From contig NZ_FPAA01000005.1 in the NCBI RefSeq assembly GCF_900116235.1, forward strand, positions 1-64,000: a DNA stretch of 64,000 bases. The letters run 5' to 3'. The DNA is from Marininema halotolerans. Its GTDB lineage: Bacteria > Bacillota > Bacilli > Thermoactinomycetales > DSM-45169. Below, one piece after another: positions 42,879 through 52,802 of the stretch; position 1 is the first letter of the stretch, and every line of letters starts with the position of its first letter. A program made the position numbers and the translations under genes. A model generated the notes under the pieces. The model saw nothing but the letters and a program-made list of their open reading frames with translations. It had not been told where the DNA came from and ran no database searches.

Positions 42879-43848
42879 GCTTACGATTGTACAAGGAATT
42901 AATGATGGATTACGAACGGCATTGGCGACCGACCCGACAGTCGTTGTCTTAGGAGAAGATGTGGGTAGAAATGGGGGAGTTTTTCGCGCGACCGAAGGGT
43001 TATGGGAACAATTTGGTGATGAACGTGTGGTGGATACCCCGCTGGCGGAAGCGGGTATTGTAGGGGCTTCAGTAGGGATGACCATCAACGGTCTAAAGCC
43101 TGTCGCCGAGATTCAATTTATGGGATTTATCTATCCGGCATTTGAACAGATTGTGACCCATGTTGCTCGGTTGCGTACACGGACTCAAAGTGAGTATCCA
43201 GCCTCCCTTGTGATCCGTGTTCCCTATGGTGGGGGTATACGTGCCCCTGAATTACATTCGGATTCCACCGAATCGCTATTTGTCCATACACCAGGGTTAA
43301 AGGTTGTCGTGCCATCCACTCCCTATGATGCCAAGGGACTGCTCCTCGCTGCGATCCAGGATCAGGACCCGGTAATTTATCTGGAGCCGATGAAAATTTA
43401 CCGCTCTTTTCGCCAAGAAGTCCCTCAAGATTGGTTTGAAGTCCCGATTGGTAAAGCCCGCATGGTCCAGGAAGGGACGGATGTGACCGTGATCGCCTGG
43501 GGAGCGATGGTACCTGTGGCTGAGAAAGCAGTTACGACGTGGGCAGAGAAAGGGATCACGTGTGATCTCATCGACTTACGCAGCTTATATCCCCTTGATG
43601 AGGAGACGATTATCCAATCGGTAAAAAAGACCGGCCGCGCTGTAGTGGTTCATGAGGCGCCTCGTACCCTCGGGCTGGGTGCTGAAATTGTGTCTTTAAT
43701 CAATGAACAAGCGTTTTTATGGCTGGAGGCGCCGGTTGAGCGGGTGACTGGTTACGATGTTCCTGTCCCGATGTTTGCGTTAGAAGATCATTTTCGCCCA
43801 GGGCTTGAGCGGATTGGAAAAGCACTGGATAGCGTCATGACCTTTTAG
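42871..43848 (+). CDS. 2-oxo acid dehydrogenase E1 component, beta subunit
   Basis: This 325-aa subunit has GEDVGRNGGVFRATEGLWE, DTPLAEAGIVGASVGM and the C-terminal DLRSLYPLDEETI typical of E1beta. ATG 42871 follows a GGGGG site and overlaps the end of E1alpha, indicating translational coupling. It forms the alpha2-beta2 E1 tetramer with the preceding product. Confidence 0.92.
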   Translation: MAELTIVQGINDGLRTALATDPTVVVLGEDVGRNGGVFRATEGLWEQFGDERVVDTPLAEAGIVGASVGMTINGLKPVAEIQFMGFIYPAFEQIVTHVARLRTRTQSEYPASLVIRVPYGGGIRAPELHSDSTESLFVHTPGLKVVVPSTPYDAKGLLLAAIQDQDPVIYLEPMKIYRSFRQEVPQDWFEVPIGKARMVQEGTDVTVIAWGAMVPVAEKAVTTWAEKGITCDLIDLRSLYPLDEETIIQSVKKTGRAVVVHEAPRTLGLGAEIVSLINEQAFLWLEAPVERVTGYDVPVPMFALEDHFRPGLERIGKALDSVMTF

Positions 43849-43859
43849 GGGGTGTGCAG

Positions 43860-45119
43860 ATGAGTGTCAATTTTCATTTGCCAGATGTGGGAGAAGGGGT
43901 TGCAGAAGCGGATGTCGTACGGTGGTTGGTGAAAGAAGGAGAGACGGTAGAGGAAGACCAAACAGTGGTTGAAGTTCAGACGGATAAAGCTGTGGTAGAA
44001 CTTCCCTCTCCTTCAGCGGGTTGCGTAAAGGAAATTTGTTGGCAAGAGGGAGAGACGGTCCCGGTGGGTGAGGTCTTGTTTGTCATTGGAGGGAAAACCG
44101 AAGCGTCGCAAGAAATCAGGTCAAAGGAACCTTCAGATTCGTTAACAACGACAACCACTGCTACATTGCCACCGAAGACCAAAAAGGATGTACGAACACG
44201 GGTGCTTGCGGCTCCCTCTACTCGTCGTCTGGCAAGGGAACTCCAGGTAGATATTTGTTCGGTGGAAGGGACTGGACCCCAGGGACGAGTAACGAAGGAG
44301 GACGTACATCGTTTTTCTGAGCAAAAAACAAAAAAATCTCTTTCGCAAAATGACACGTATTCATCCCAGGGACTAGCGACCCCTCGGACGCTTATTTCTG
44401 AAAATACATTCGCCACCAAACACGATGAGATATATCATGATGAGCCCTTGACTCGCACCCGTCGACTTATTGCGGAACGCTTGTTAAAATCTGTCACACA
44501 AAAGCCCCATGCGACTCATTTTGATGAACTCCAGGTAGACGGATTAGTTGCTTGGAGACAACGGATAAAAGAAACGGGAAACACTCTCGGTTATTTGCCT
44601 ATGCTTATAAAGGCAGTGACACAGAGTCTTCGCCATCACCCGCTATTGAATGCGCATTTTTTAGAAGATACACAGGTGTTACGTCGGATTCGTCAGGTAG
44701 ATTTGGGCATTGCCACGGATACCCCGCGTGGGCTAATTGTTCCTGTATTGCGGCAGGTCGATCAAAAGAGTATTCATGAAATAGCTGAGGAATTGACCAA
44801 CCTAACAGATCGTGCCCGGGAAGGGAAGGTTACGGCGGATGAATTAAAAGGAAGTACCTTTACGATCAGTAATGCAGGATCATTGGGTGGTAAATGGGCA
44901 ACACCGATTATAAACCCCCCAGAGGTTGGAATTCTGGCGATCCACCCTATCGAAGAGCGACCCGTGATTAAAGAGGGGGAACTTACCAAGGGTTGGCGGA
45001 TGAATGTCTCCCTCTCCTTTGATCATTCAGTGATCGATGGGGCGGATGCCATTCGCTTTACACAGACCCTTAATCGATACCTAGCAGACCCGGGTACGCT
45101 GTTGCTAGAGTTAAGGTGA
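43860..45119 (+). CDS. Dihydrolipoyl acyltransferase (E2)
   Basis: The 419-aa E2 has one lipoyl domain (residues 1-80, lipoyl lysine in VQTDKAVVE) and a linker. An E1/E3-binding domain follows at about 120-160 (RRLARELQVDICSVEGTG), and the catalytic domain has SFDHSVIDGADAIRF near the end. It transfers the acyl group from E1 to CoA. No E3 gene follows, so the complex must share a dihydrolipoamide dehydrogenase from elsewhere. The lipoyl domain is a likely client of LipL at 6055. Confidence 0.93.
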   Translation: MSVNFHLPDVGEGVAEADVVRWLVKEGETVEEDQTVVEVQTDKAVVELPSPSAGCVKEICWQEGETVPVGEVLFVIGGKTEASQEIRSKEPSDSLTTTTTATLPPKTKKDVRTRVLAAPSTRRLARELQVDICSVEGTGPQGRVTKEDVHRFSEQKTKKSLSQNDTYSSQGLATPRTLISENTFATKHDEIYHDEPLTRTRRLIAERLLKSVTQKPHATHFDELQVDGLVAWRQRIKETGNTLGYLPMLIKAVTQSLRHHPLLNAHFLEDTQVLRRIRQVDLGIATDTPRGLIVPVLRQVDQKSIHEIAEELTNLTDRAREGKVTADELKGSTFTISNAGSLGGKWATPIINPPEVGILAIHPIEERPVIKEGELTKGWRMNVSLSFDHSVIDGADAIRFTQTLNRYLADPGTLLLELR

Positions 45120-45137
45120 GCTATTGTAAAAATTATT

Positions 45138-45180
45138 AAAAGACAAACCACTCTAAGTTACTTAGAGTGGTTTGTCTTTT
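45138..45180 (+). terminator. Operon terminator (perfect inverted repeat)
   Basis: Arms of 21 bases (45138-45158 and 45160-45180) pair perfectly around one base and end in TTTT. The 210 bases after it hold no supportable gene. Confidence 0.85.
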
Positions 45181-45392
45181 AATATGGACAGGAAGTGCAT
45201 TACCTAAAAAAATAGTTTTTAATATAGGTGGATGGAATAAAGAATTGACAACGGCGTATTCTCGTCAGGGGGACTATAAGAGTCTCATGCCACGATATTT
45301 GTTGGTAGTCTATATACGTTGTGGTTACGGAGAAGGATGTGAATCAAATAGAGCCATTCAATTACCGGATGAATAAAGGATTCACGAGAAAT

Positions 45393-45425
45393 AAAAGAGT
45401 GAAACGACATCCGTTTCACTCTTTT
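45393..45425. terminator. Terminator of the DUF218 gene
   Basis: AAAAGAGTGAAACG pairs with CGTTTCACTCTTTT. Confidence 0.85.
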
Positions 45426-45433
45426 ATTTATAA

Positions 45434-46027
45434 CTAGGGATGGAGCACAGCTTCCTTAGCAAGTGCAATACACTCTCTGGCTTTCCAAAAGGGCGTAAAG
45501 AGTACGGTAGAGTGGGCGACAGCAGGGAAAGCATTGATTCCGTTCTGTTTGGCGTACGATAACGCTCTTTTCATATGGTAATCATGGGTGACAATGTAAA
45601 TGGTATCTATATTATTCTTTTTAAATAAGAATTTGGAGTTGATTAAATTTTCTCTGGTGTTGGTTGATCGATTCTCTAATTGAAGTGCGTCTTCAGGAAT
45701 CTGATGCTTTAATAAATACCGTTTCATTCCTTCGGCTTCACTGATCGTATCATCGCCTTGGCCACCGGAAAGTATCAAGGTTTGAACGCGTTTTTTCTTG
45801 TAAAGATCAATGGCTACTTCCAACCGTTCTTTTAAAGCTGGACTTGGTTGATCTGACCAGAGGGCGGCGCCAAGAACGATCGCAGCATCGCGAGAAGATG
45901 TTGGAAGCTCTGTGTCATCATATTGAGAAACCGATGACCAGAAGATACCGATAATACTTAACACAAGTAGCAACATACCCAGTAGAAAAAGCATGATTGT
46001 CTTTTTTGTTTTTTTCAATGGTTTCAA
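45434..46027 (-). CDS. DUF218/YdcF-family membrane-anchored protein
   Basis: The 197-aa protein has an N-terminal membrane anchor (IMLFLLGMLLLVLSIIGIFW) and a DUF218 domain with AAIVLGAALWSD, LILSGGQGDDTISEAEGM, RSTNTRENLINS and IVTHDYHMKRA. Relatives (SanA, ElyC, YdcF) act in envelope or vancomycin-related functions and possibly on nucleotide-like ligands. TTG 46027 has AAAGGAGG 8 bases upstream. Promoter-like TATAAT sequences lie between 46028 and 46273. Confidence 0.87.
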   Translation of the reverse strand: MKPLKKTKKTIMLFLLGMLLLVLSIIGIFWSSVSQYDDTELPTSSRDAAIVLGAALWSDQPSPALKERLEVAIDLYKKKRVQTLILSGGQGDDTISEAEGMKRYLLKHQIPEDALQLENRSTNTRENLINSKFLFKKNNIDTIYIVTHDYHMKRALSYAKQNGINAFPAVAHSTVLFTPFWKARECIALAKEAVLHP

Positions 46028-46273
46028 CCATGAGTCCTCCTTTATTGAGGGTCAATCGTTTATAAATAAATGAAAAACATTTTTATTATACAATGATTTG
46101 GTATATAATAATGGTTTATCATTCAAATTTAATATAACGGAAAATTTAAAAAATTAAATAATGAGATGCACCCAATGATAATATAGAGGGATGACAAGCG
46201 ACTCGTTTGCACGTGCGGTTGTTCATGGGATATGGTAAAATTGTGAATGAACATTCAATCATTGGGTGGGGTT

Positions 46274-47098
46274 ATGAAGAAAAAAAGTGCAATTGCTACT
46301 GCTCGACATCAACATGGAGAGGTATTCGCACTCCATAGTCGGCTTACATGTTGGGGACAAAATTTTCATATTTGGGTTTATGAGTTGGATGGGCTACTCA
46401 TTGAAACGGGGCCGATTCATGCGCGTTCTGCAGTAGAAGCTTTTGTCAAAGAACGCCGTCCAGCATCAGTAACAATTACCCATCATCACGAAGACCATAG
46501 TGGTAATGCGGGTTGGTTAACGAGAGAGCAGGGGTTACCGCTTTATATGGGTGCGAAAACCGCTGATATCTTAGCCAATCCCTATCAAATACCGAAATAT
46601 CGTGATCGAGTATGGGGACAGATGGAGAAAGTGCGCGGCTGGGTAGCAGACTCCATTGAAACCGAGAAATTTGTTTTACGTTCCCTTGCTACTCCGGGTC
46701 ATGCGGATGACCATATTGCATGGATTGTGGAAGAAAAGGGATGGGCCTTTACAGGTGATCTCTATCTGGCGCCTCATTTGCAATATGGATTGAAAAGTGA
46801 ATCGATCCATCAGATGATTCAATCGATTCAATCCGTGTTGGCATTACCTGTGGAAACCATTTTTTGTTCCCATGCGGGAATCATTGTTGAGGGTCGGCAA
46901 GGACTTGAGCAAAAACTCGCATTTTTAGAATGGTTGCGAGATGAGACCCTACGATTGAGACGAAAAGGCAAGAGCTCATTACAAATTGCTTCTCGGCTAT
47001 TGGATCGCCGGTGGGGGGCTGTCATATTTTCCGGCGGCGAATTATCCCCGATTCACCTGATTCGAGCCATTATTCGTGATGAAGAAGAAATTGGTTGA
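46274..47098 (+). CDS. MBL-fold metallo-hydrolase
   Basis: This 274-aa protein has the metal motif THHHEDHSGNAGWL, the second ligand in ATPGHADDHIAW and the aspartate in FTGDLYLAP. It resembles the glyoxalase-II-like hydrolases with a C-terminal helical extension. The substrate is unknown. ATG 46274 lies close behind GGTGGGG; an upstream in-frame ATG (46247) has no ribosome site. Confidence 0.82.
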   Translation: MKKKSAIATARHQHGEVFALHSRLTCWGQNFHIWVYELDGLLIETGPIHARSAVEAFVKERRPASVTITHHHEDHSGNAGWLTREQGLPLYMGAKTADILANPYQIPKYRDRVWGQMEKVRGWVADSIETEKFVLRSLATPGHADDHIAWIVEEKGWAFTGDLYLAPHLQYGLKSESIHQMIQSIQSVLALPVETIFCSHAGIIVEGRQGLEQKLAFLEWLRDETLRLRRKGKSSLQIASRLLDRRWGAVIFSGGELSPIHLIRAIIRDEEEIG

Positions 47099-47196
47099 CG
47101 AAATCCCCTTTTGGGGATTTTTTGGTTTTCTATTGACAAATATTAGTACAATCCCGCATAATTATCGTAATATTCAATCCATAGGGGGCGAATACG

Positions 47197-47511
47197 TTGG
47201 CGGAGATCCAACCATCGGTACAAAAGAAAGTACAATCGACAGAGAAAAAGGTGGGAGAGGCAAAGTATGTCTTTCCTTTTGTCTGGATGTTACTCATGAC
47301 TGCAGCCTCCTTTGTCCTCGTATCGACAGGGTTTGTACCCTTAAAATGGTTGATTCCGATGATCATTCTCCTAGCGATTGGACAGGTGTTAGTACAACTG
47401 TTTACCTTTATGCATCTGGAAGATAAGGGAACACGAATGTTTATCATCTTTACTGCAGGGGGCGCTGTTGTTGCGATTACCTGTATCTTAGCCATGCTTT
47501 TTCTGGTTTGA
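47197..47511 (+). CDS. Cytochrome c oxidase subunit IV-like protein (copy 2)
   Basis: The protein of 104 aa has three hydrophobic segments and the motif VQLFTFMHLEDKG, parallel to VTFMHLDRR in the copy at 27968-28264. It is a COX4/CtaF-type small oxidase subunit without neighbouring oxidase genes. TTG 47197 has AGGGGGCG 6 bases upstream. A terminator follows. Confidence 0.8.
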   Translation: MAEIQPSVQKKVQSTEKKVGEAKYVFPFVWMLLMTAASFVLVSTGFVPLKWLIPMIILLAIGQVLVQLFTFMHLEDKGTRMFIIFTAGGAVVAITCILAMLFLV

Positions 47512-47534
47512 TGAAATGAATATAGGTAATTAGA

Positions 47535-47569
47535 AAAAAGCAGAGGCGAAGGATTCGACTCTGCTTTTT
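47535..47569. terminator. Bidirectional terminator
   Basis: AAAAAGCAGAG pairs with CTCTGCTTTTT between converging genes. Confidence 0.85.
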
Positions 47570-47591
47570 GGTGTGTGATTGTAATGGAGAC

Positions 47592-49136
47592 TTAGAGATT
47601 TTCCGTCGTGGTCTTTGCGAGCAGGAAGTTTAAGAGGTAATCCGGACCACCTGCTTTTGCATCGGTTCCTGACATGTTAAATCCGCCAAAAGGATGAACG
47701 CCAACGATTGAACCTGTGCAACCGCGGTTAAAGTAGAGGTTACCCACATGGAAATCTTGGCGTGCACGATCGATGTGTTCGCGATTCCGGGTAAGTAAAG
47801 CACCGGTCAGTGCATAATCGGTATTGTTAGCGATCGCTAACATCTCGTCGAAGTCTTTGGCTTTTGCTACGGCAAGCAACGGTCCAAAAACTTCCTCCAA
47901 CATGATACGAGCATCCGGTTTTACCCCTGCGATAATCGTAGGTTGAATCATAAAGCCATGAGAATCATCGGTTTCACCGCCAAGGACGAGTTCACCTTCT
48001 TCTTTCCCGATCGCAATGTATTCACGGATCCGGCGGAACTGGATGTCATCGATGACAGGTCCCATATCCGTATCATGATCCGCTGGGTTTCCTACTTTTA
48101 ACTTCTTAGAAAGCTCGATGACACGCGCTAGCACTTCATCATAGATATCTTGATGGAGTACGGCTCTCGAACAGGCAGAGCATTTTTGACCAGAGAAACC
48201 AAAACTTGCAGAAACAATGGACCGAGCAGCTAGGTCGAGGTCGGCATCACGGTCGACAAGAATGGTGTCTTTTCCGCCCATTTCTGCAACGACGCTCTTT
48301 AACCATTTTTGACCAGGGTGAACCTTTGCAGCACGCTCATAGATGCGTGTACCCGTTGCACGGGAACCCGTGAAGTTAATAAAGCGAATCAAGGGATGGT
48401 CGACAATATAGTCCCCGATTACCTTTGGATCTCCTGGAATAAATTGCAGCACATCTTTAGGTAAGCCGGCTTCTTCAAGAACCTCGACAAAGCGAGCGGC
48501 GACGACTGGGGTTTTCTCTGAGGGTTTCAATACCGCTGTGTTACCGGTTACTAATGCGGAAACCGTGGTCCCTACCATGATGGCAAAGGGAAAGTTCCAT
48601 GGTGGTACGATAAAACCAACACCCATGGGCTGATAGAAGTAGCGGTTCTTCTCATCCTGGCGAGAGATGACGGTTTTACCTTGATCCAGTTCTAACATTT
48701 GGCGGCCATAAAACTCTAAGAAATCGACAGCTTCAGAGGTGTCTGCATCTGCCTCAAACCAGTTCTTACCCGATTCGTACACCATAGCAGCAGAGAACTC
48801 ATGGCGCCGCCGGCGAATGATTGCTGCACTCTTGAAAAGAATGTCTGCACGCATATGGGCGGGCCATTTACGCCAATGATCAAAGGCCTTGTAAGCACTC
48901 TGGATGGCTTTCTCTGCGAGTTCTTGATCGGCTTTGGATACCTTGCCGATGATTTGATCTTTTTGGTAAGGGTTTACAGATACCAGTTTGTCTTCGGTGA
49001 CGATTCGTTCTCCACCAATAATTAAAGGAAATTCACGACCAAGTTCACCCTCAATTTTTGCGAGGGCTTCTTTCATGCTTTCATGATTCTCCGAAACAGA
49101 GAAATCGGTCCAATCATCATTTTTGTATGGAATCAA
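47592..49136 (-). CDS. pruA: L-glutamate gamma-semialdehyde (P5C) dehydrogenase
   Basis: This 514-aa aldehyde dehydrogenase oxidises P5C/glutamate semialdehyde to glutamate in proline and arginine breakdown. The catalytic cysteine is in [16 protein letters not shown] and the glutamate in [14 protein letters not shown]. The N-terminal region and [21 protein letters not shown] match the RocA/PruA stand-alone type. TTG 49136 has AAGGAGG 9 bases upstream. No proline dehydrogenase gene adjoins. Confidence 0.95.
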   Translation of the reverse strand: MIPYKNDDWTDFSVSENHESMKEALAKIEGELGREFPLIIGGERIVTEDKLVSVNPYQKDQIIGKVSKADQELAEKAIQSAYKAFDHWRKWPAHMRADILFKSAAIIRRRRHEFSAAMVYESGKNWFEADADTSEAVDFLEFYGRQMLELDQGKTVISRQDEKNRYFYQPMGVGFIVPPWNFPFAIMVGTTVSALVTGNTAVLKPSEKTPVVAARFVEVLEEAGLPKDVLQFIPGDPKVIGDYIVDHPLIRFINFTGSRATGTRIYERAAKVHPGQKWLKSVVAEMGGKDTILVDRDADLDLAARSIVSASFGFSGQKCSACSRAVLHQDIYDEVLARVIELSKKLKVGNPADHDTDMGPVIDDIQFRRIREYIAIGKEEGELVLGGETDDSHGFMIQPTIIAGVKPDARIMLEEVFGPLLAVAKAKDFDEMLAIANNTDYALTGALLTRNREHIDRARQDFHVGNLYFNRGCTGSIVGVHPFGGFNMSGTDAKAGGPDYLLNFLLAKTTTENL

Positions 49137-49293
49137 TAGAGACAGCCTCCTTGATAAGTAAATCGGCTTTTACACCTTATTGTGCCGGGAGAGGGTAGAC
49201 TCTTGTCAAATGGATTTATTATCGATCTAGTGGGTGTATACACAGTTATTCTCCCCAATATTCGTGATCTCTTCCCTTTGGTTTATCCTTACT

Positions 49294-50076
49294 TTAGAAA
49301 AGACCTGTTCCTTGTGCGAAGAGAACAATAAGACCCAAGATCCACACATAGATTGCAAAGCCCTTTAACGAGCCCTCTTGGAGAAGACGGATCATCCACC
49401 GGATGGCGAAGTAGCCAGCTATCGCCGATGTCATTGTCGCAATAAGCAGGGAGGATAAGGGAAGGGACTCTGTTTGGCCACTTATTAAATCCAAGATGGA
49501 AAGCAGGGATGCACCAAGAATGGCCGGGATGGATAGGAAAAAGGAAAAATAAGCAGCGGTTCCTTTGTCAATGCCACGAAAAAGAGCAGCAGCGATGGTA
49601 AGACCCGAGCGAGAGATGGCAGGAAGGATTGCAGCCCCTTGAAAGGTACCAATCACCAGCGCATCCCCATAGGTAATGGCGGACAGATCTTTGTATCCAC
49701 GATCTTTTATGGTGTCAGCGAACCATAGAACGCCCCCAGTAACTAAAAATTCCCATCCGATGGTACTCCCTGATACAGCGATCGCTTCAAAGAAATCTTT
49801 AAAGGCAAGGCCAATGATGGCGGTTGGAATTGTGCCGATCATGGTTAGACGAGCGAGCGGTCCAAAGGGATGGCGTATCACCGCACGAACTTCTCGACGA
49901 TATACGGTCAATACGGCAATTAGTGTACCCAAATGTAGCAGGGTATCCAAGAATAGCCCCGCCTCATCGAGGCCGAAAAGGTGACGACCTAAATAAAGGT
50001 GTCCAGTACTGCTGACGGGTAGAAACTCCGTTAACCCCTGAACAATCCCTAGAATCAGCGCTTGTAACCAGTCCAT
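49294..50076 (-). CDS. uppP: Undecaprenyl-diphosphatase UppP (BacA)
   Basis: This 260-aa membrane enzyme removes a phosphate from undecaprenyl diphosphate to recycle the cell-wall carrier lipid and gives bacitracin tolerance. The two catalytic motifs are present: GLTEFLPVSSTGHL and AISRSGLTIAAALFRG. About 7-8 membrane segments are seen. ATG 50076 is used, with AAGGAGGT just upstream; the preceding GTG is too near the site. Confidence 0.96.
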   Translation of the reverse strand: MDWLQALILGIVQGLTEFLPVSSTGHLYLGRHLFGLDEAGLFLDTLLHLGTLIAVLTVYRREVRAVIRHPFGPLARLTMIGTIPTAIIGLAFKDFFEAIAVSGSTIGWEFLVTGGVLWFADTIKDRGYKDLSAITYGDALVIGTFQGAAILPAISRSGLTIAAALFRGIDKGTAAYFSFFLSIPAILGASLLSILDLISGQTESLPLSSLLIATMTSAIAGYFAIRWMIRLLQEGSLKGFAIYVWILGLIVLFAQGTGLF

Positions 50077-50092
50077 CACGACCTCCTTGTTA

Positions 50093-50515
50093 TTAAATCA
50101 GATTTCCAATCACTTCAACGATATGAAGAAAAGGAACTTGTTCATCATATCGACCGACAATTCTTCCGTTGGGGTCGATTAACACGGATGTGGGTACGGA
50201 TTGAATTTGAAAGGCGTCGTATACTGTGCGCCCCTGATCCAGGAGGACTGGAAAGTGAAATCCGTGTTCATGCACAAAGGGTTCCACCTGACTGGGATCC
50301 GCCTCTCTTCCTGTAACATTAATGGTGTAGAAAGCAAAATGATCAGCATCGAGGGAGCGGAAAAAGCGCTCTTTTTGTGGTAAATCTACCTGACAAGATG
50401 GGCACCATGTTACCCAAAAGGATAGCAAGACCGCTTTCCCTCGTAGATCACGGAGGGAGAGGGTGTCCCCGGTTAAAGTAGGTAAAGTAAATTCAGGTGC
50501 AAGTTCTTTTTGCAA
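50093..50515 (-). CDS. TlpA/ResA-like thioredoxin-fold protein
   Basis: The 140-aa protein has the AhpC/TSA-Redoxin opening LAPEFTLPTLTGDTLSLRDL, the redox CxxC in WVTWCPSCQ and the cis-proline region IQSVPTSVLIDPNG. TTG 50515 is chosen because GAAGGAGG lies 7 bases before it. With this start there is no membrane anchor, unlike typical ResA, so it may act in the cytoplasm as a thiol-disulfide or peroxide enzyme. It is 17 bases upstream of uppP in the same direction, probably co-transcribed. Confidence 0.85.
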   Translation of the reverse strand: MQKELAPEFTLPTLTGDTLSLRDLRGKAVLLSFWVTWCPSCQVDLPQKERFFRSLDADHFAFYTINVTGREADPSQVEPFVHEHGFHFPVLLDQGRTVYDAFQIQSVPTSVLIDPNGRIVGRYDEQVPFLHIVEVIGNLI

Positions 50516-50817
50516 AAAGATTCCTCCTTCAATGCGTAGTACGATTCTTCGATTAGTCGGTAAAAATAGGGCTTGGGGCACTTTGTATAGTGTATGTAGC
50601 CTTAATTGGTGAACATGTCCTAGAATTGCGGAGAGGTCGATGCAATTTACTGGATAGGTATGGTTTTTCAATGGCTAATTTGAATGATAAAAAATTGTTC
50701 CACAACGGGAAGGGGATGCCAGCAATGATCAGGTGACCTCTTCCCGATGATGGCTTCCTGTCCATGATAAAATAAAAAAAAACAAAAGGGGAACCCCTAG
50801 ATTGATGGAGGATGAAC

Positions 50818-51510
50818 ATGCTGGATATTGAGGAACTTCAAGCAGAGGCACGATTAAAAGTTGCCCATTTGTTACCAAATACCATTTTTGAAGAATTTGA
50901 TCAACCAAACGCTCGAATGCTCATCGCGGTGACCTTAATGAATCGTGGAGAAAAGGAACTGGCGTATGAACTCTTTAAAAGTATTTCATTATTGGGGCCG
51001 AGCGATAATGAAAATCGACATTTTGCTTATGTCCGAAGCCTGATAGAAATGGCGGAAATGGATGCGGAGAAGGACCATTTTGTTAAAGCAGAGGATGCCA
51101 TGGCAAAAGCATTAGAGGCCTTTCCTGAATCCATGGATTATATGATGAGCAAAGTCCATCTGGAAGTGTATCACAGTTATTACCGGTTTAAGATGGGGGA
51201 GTTGATGGAGGCGCATGATGAATTAGAACAAATCATTCAGCGTGAAATTAAACGATTTGATGCGCTCCCCCTTGAGGATGGACAAAATCTAATTGGTCCA
51301 GGGCTTTGTTATGCGATTCACCAGAAAGCCTTGTTTTACGGTGAAGAAGGGTCATGGGAGCGAGCAGTTAACAGTTTCGATCGCCTTTGCCCTTATGCAA
51401 CATGGGTAAACGATGAGAAGTGGAAGGAAGGTCAGGCACTCGTTCAAGCAGGGCAGTTAGAAGAAGGGTTTAGTGTGTTGGTTGAAGCAATCGCTTATGA
51501 AGCAGGTTAA
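50818..51510 (+). CDS. TPR-like helical protein of unknown function
   Basis: This 230-aa protein is all helical with TPR-like pairs (LMNRGEKELAYELFKSISLL, FVKAEDAMAKALEAFPESMD) and no HTH or signal peptide. I do not recognise it. ATG 50818 is used with TGGAGG 6 bases upstream; the ATG at 50812 touches the site. A quinone oxidoreductase gene follows after 72 bases. Confidence 0.65.
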   Translation: MLDIEELQAEARLKVAHLLPNTIFEEFDQPNARMLIAVTLMNRGEKELAYELFKSISLLGPSDNENRHFAYVRSLIEMAEMDAEKDHFVKAEDAMAKALEAFPESMDYMMSKVHLEVYHSYYRFKMGELMEAHDELEQIIQREIKRFDALPLEDGQNLIGPGLCYAIHQKALFYGEEGSWERAVNSFDRLCPYATWVNDEKWKEGQALVQAGQLEEGFSVLVEAIAYEAG

Positions 51511-51582
51511 CTATGTACGGTTTTCGGTGTCTGATTTTGGGGAAGCCCATAAAGATATGTTCCTTTAAAGGAGGGAAGTCCA

Positions 51583-52566
51583 ATGAAAGCGGTGTTAATC
51601 AATGAGCCAGGAGGACCTGAAACCCTTTTTCTTGGTGAGTATCCGAAACCAAAACCAACCGCTCAAGAATTATTAATTCGTGTTCAAGCAACCGCCCTTA
51701 ACCGGGCTGATATTATGCAACGAGAAGGGAAGTATCCTCCCCCTCCTGATGCGAGTCCTATCCTTGGATTAGAAGTTGCAGGGGTAGTAGAGGAGGTTGG
51801 TGAGAGCAGTGGTTCCTGGAAAAAAGGGGACCGCGTTTTTGGACTGCTGTCGGGGGGAGGTTATGCAGAATATGCCGTTATACCAGGCGATATGGCGATG
51901 CGTATTCCGGATGAACTCTCTTTTACTGACGCGGCGGGTGTAGCAGAGGTGTTTTTAACGGCTTGGCAAGCCTTGTTTTGGATTGGCCACCTACAAAATA
52001 ACCAACGTGTGCTCATTCATGCAGGAGCAAGTGGTGTCGGTACTGCTGCGATTCAACTAGCAAAGAATGTTGGGGCTTTTGTTGCAGTAACTGCCGGATC
52101 ACAAGAGAAGTTAACAGCTTGTCAAAAGCTAGGGGCGGATGTCGGTGTTAATTATAGAGAAGGCCCCTTTGAACCTAAGTTACGCGAGGTTGTTGGTGAG
52201 GGAGGGTTTGATTTGATTCTTGACTTTATCGGTGCCTCCTACTGGGATCAAAACATGAAAGCACTTGCCATGGATGGTCGATTGGTCTTAATCAGTGCAT
52301 TAAGTGGTTCACATATTAAGGGAATGAATTTGGTTCCACTCTTAGCGAAACGGTTGCAAGTGACGGGTACAACACTGCGCTCCAGAAGCCTTTCTTATAA
52401 AACGCAACTAACGCGAGATTTTGCACAAAAGGGACTTCCACTCTTTCAACAAGGAAAGCTGTCGCCTGTGATTGATCACGTGTTTTCTTGGGAGAATGTA
52501 CAAGCTGCCCATCGCTATATGGAGGAGAATCGCAATATCGGGAAGGTTGTATTAGAAGTCAAATAA
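51583..52566 (+). CDS. NAD(P)H:quinone oxidoreductase (zinc-independent MDR family)
   Basis: The 327-aa protein has ATALNRADIMQREGKYPPP, the zinc-free medium-chain reductase hallmark of the PIG3/QOR type, and the nucleotide-binding HAGASGVGTAAIQLAK. It has no zinc-ligand cysteines. It probably reduces quinones or enones with NADPH. AAAGGAGGG lies before the ATG. Confidence 0.9.
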   Translation: MKAVLINEPGGPETLFLGEYPKPKPTAQELLIRVQATALNRADIMQREGKYPPPPDASPILGLEVAGVVEEVGESSGSWKKGDRVFGLLSGGGYAEYAVIPGDMAMRIPDELSFTDAAGVAEVFLTAWQALFWIGHLQNNQRVLIHAGASGVGTAAIQLAKNVGAFVAVTAGSQEKLTACQKLGADVGVNYREGPFEPKLREVVGEGGFDLILDFIGASYWDQNMKALAMDGRLVLISALSGSHIKGMNLVPLLAKRLQVTGTTLRSRSLSYKTQLTRDFAQKGLPLFQQGKLSPVIDHVFSWENVQAAHRYMEENRNIGKVVLEVK

Positions 52567-52739
52567 AAGAGGATCAGGAGATTTTGATTTATCGGGGTGC
52601 TCACGTCTTCCTTTAAGCGAAGTCGTAGATATTGACCGCTTAGGGGGACCATTTAGAGGAAAGCAGGAATAAGGAGAGGCTCTCTCCATCTCATCCGTAC
52701 TCATCCCATGGAATAGGGAAAGAGCGGTGCTCACGTCAT

Positions 52740-52768
52740 TTGAGGTTCGAGTCGTGCCTTGTTATAAT
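52740..52768 (+). promoter_or_regulatory. Promoter upstream of the small gene at 52803
   Basis: TTGAGG (52740-52745), 17 bases, TATAAT (52763-52768). Confidence 0.75.
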
Positions 52769-52802
52769 TATGCTAACTCACGTATAAGGGAGAGATACTT
52801 TT

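Noticed and set aside
45167-45376. 69-codon frame after the E2 gene
   Set aside because: It starts inside the terminator hairpin and shows no motif or ribosome site.
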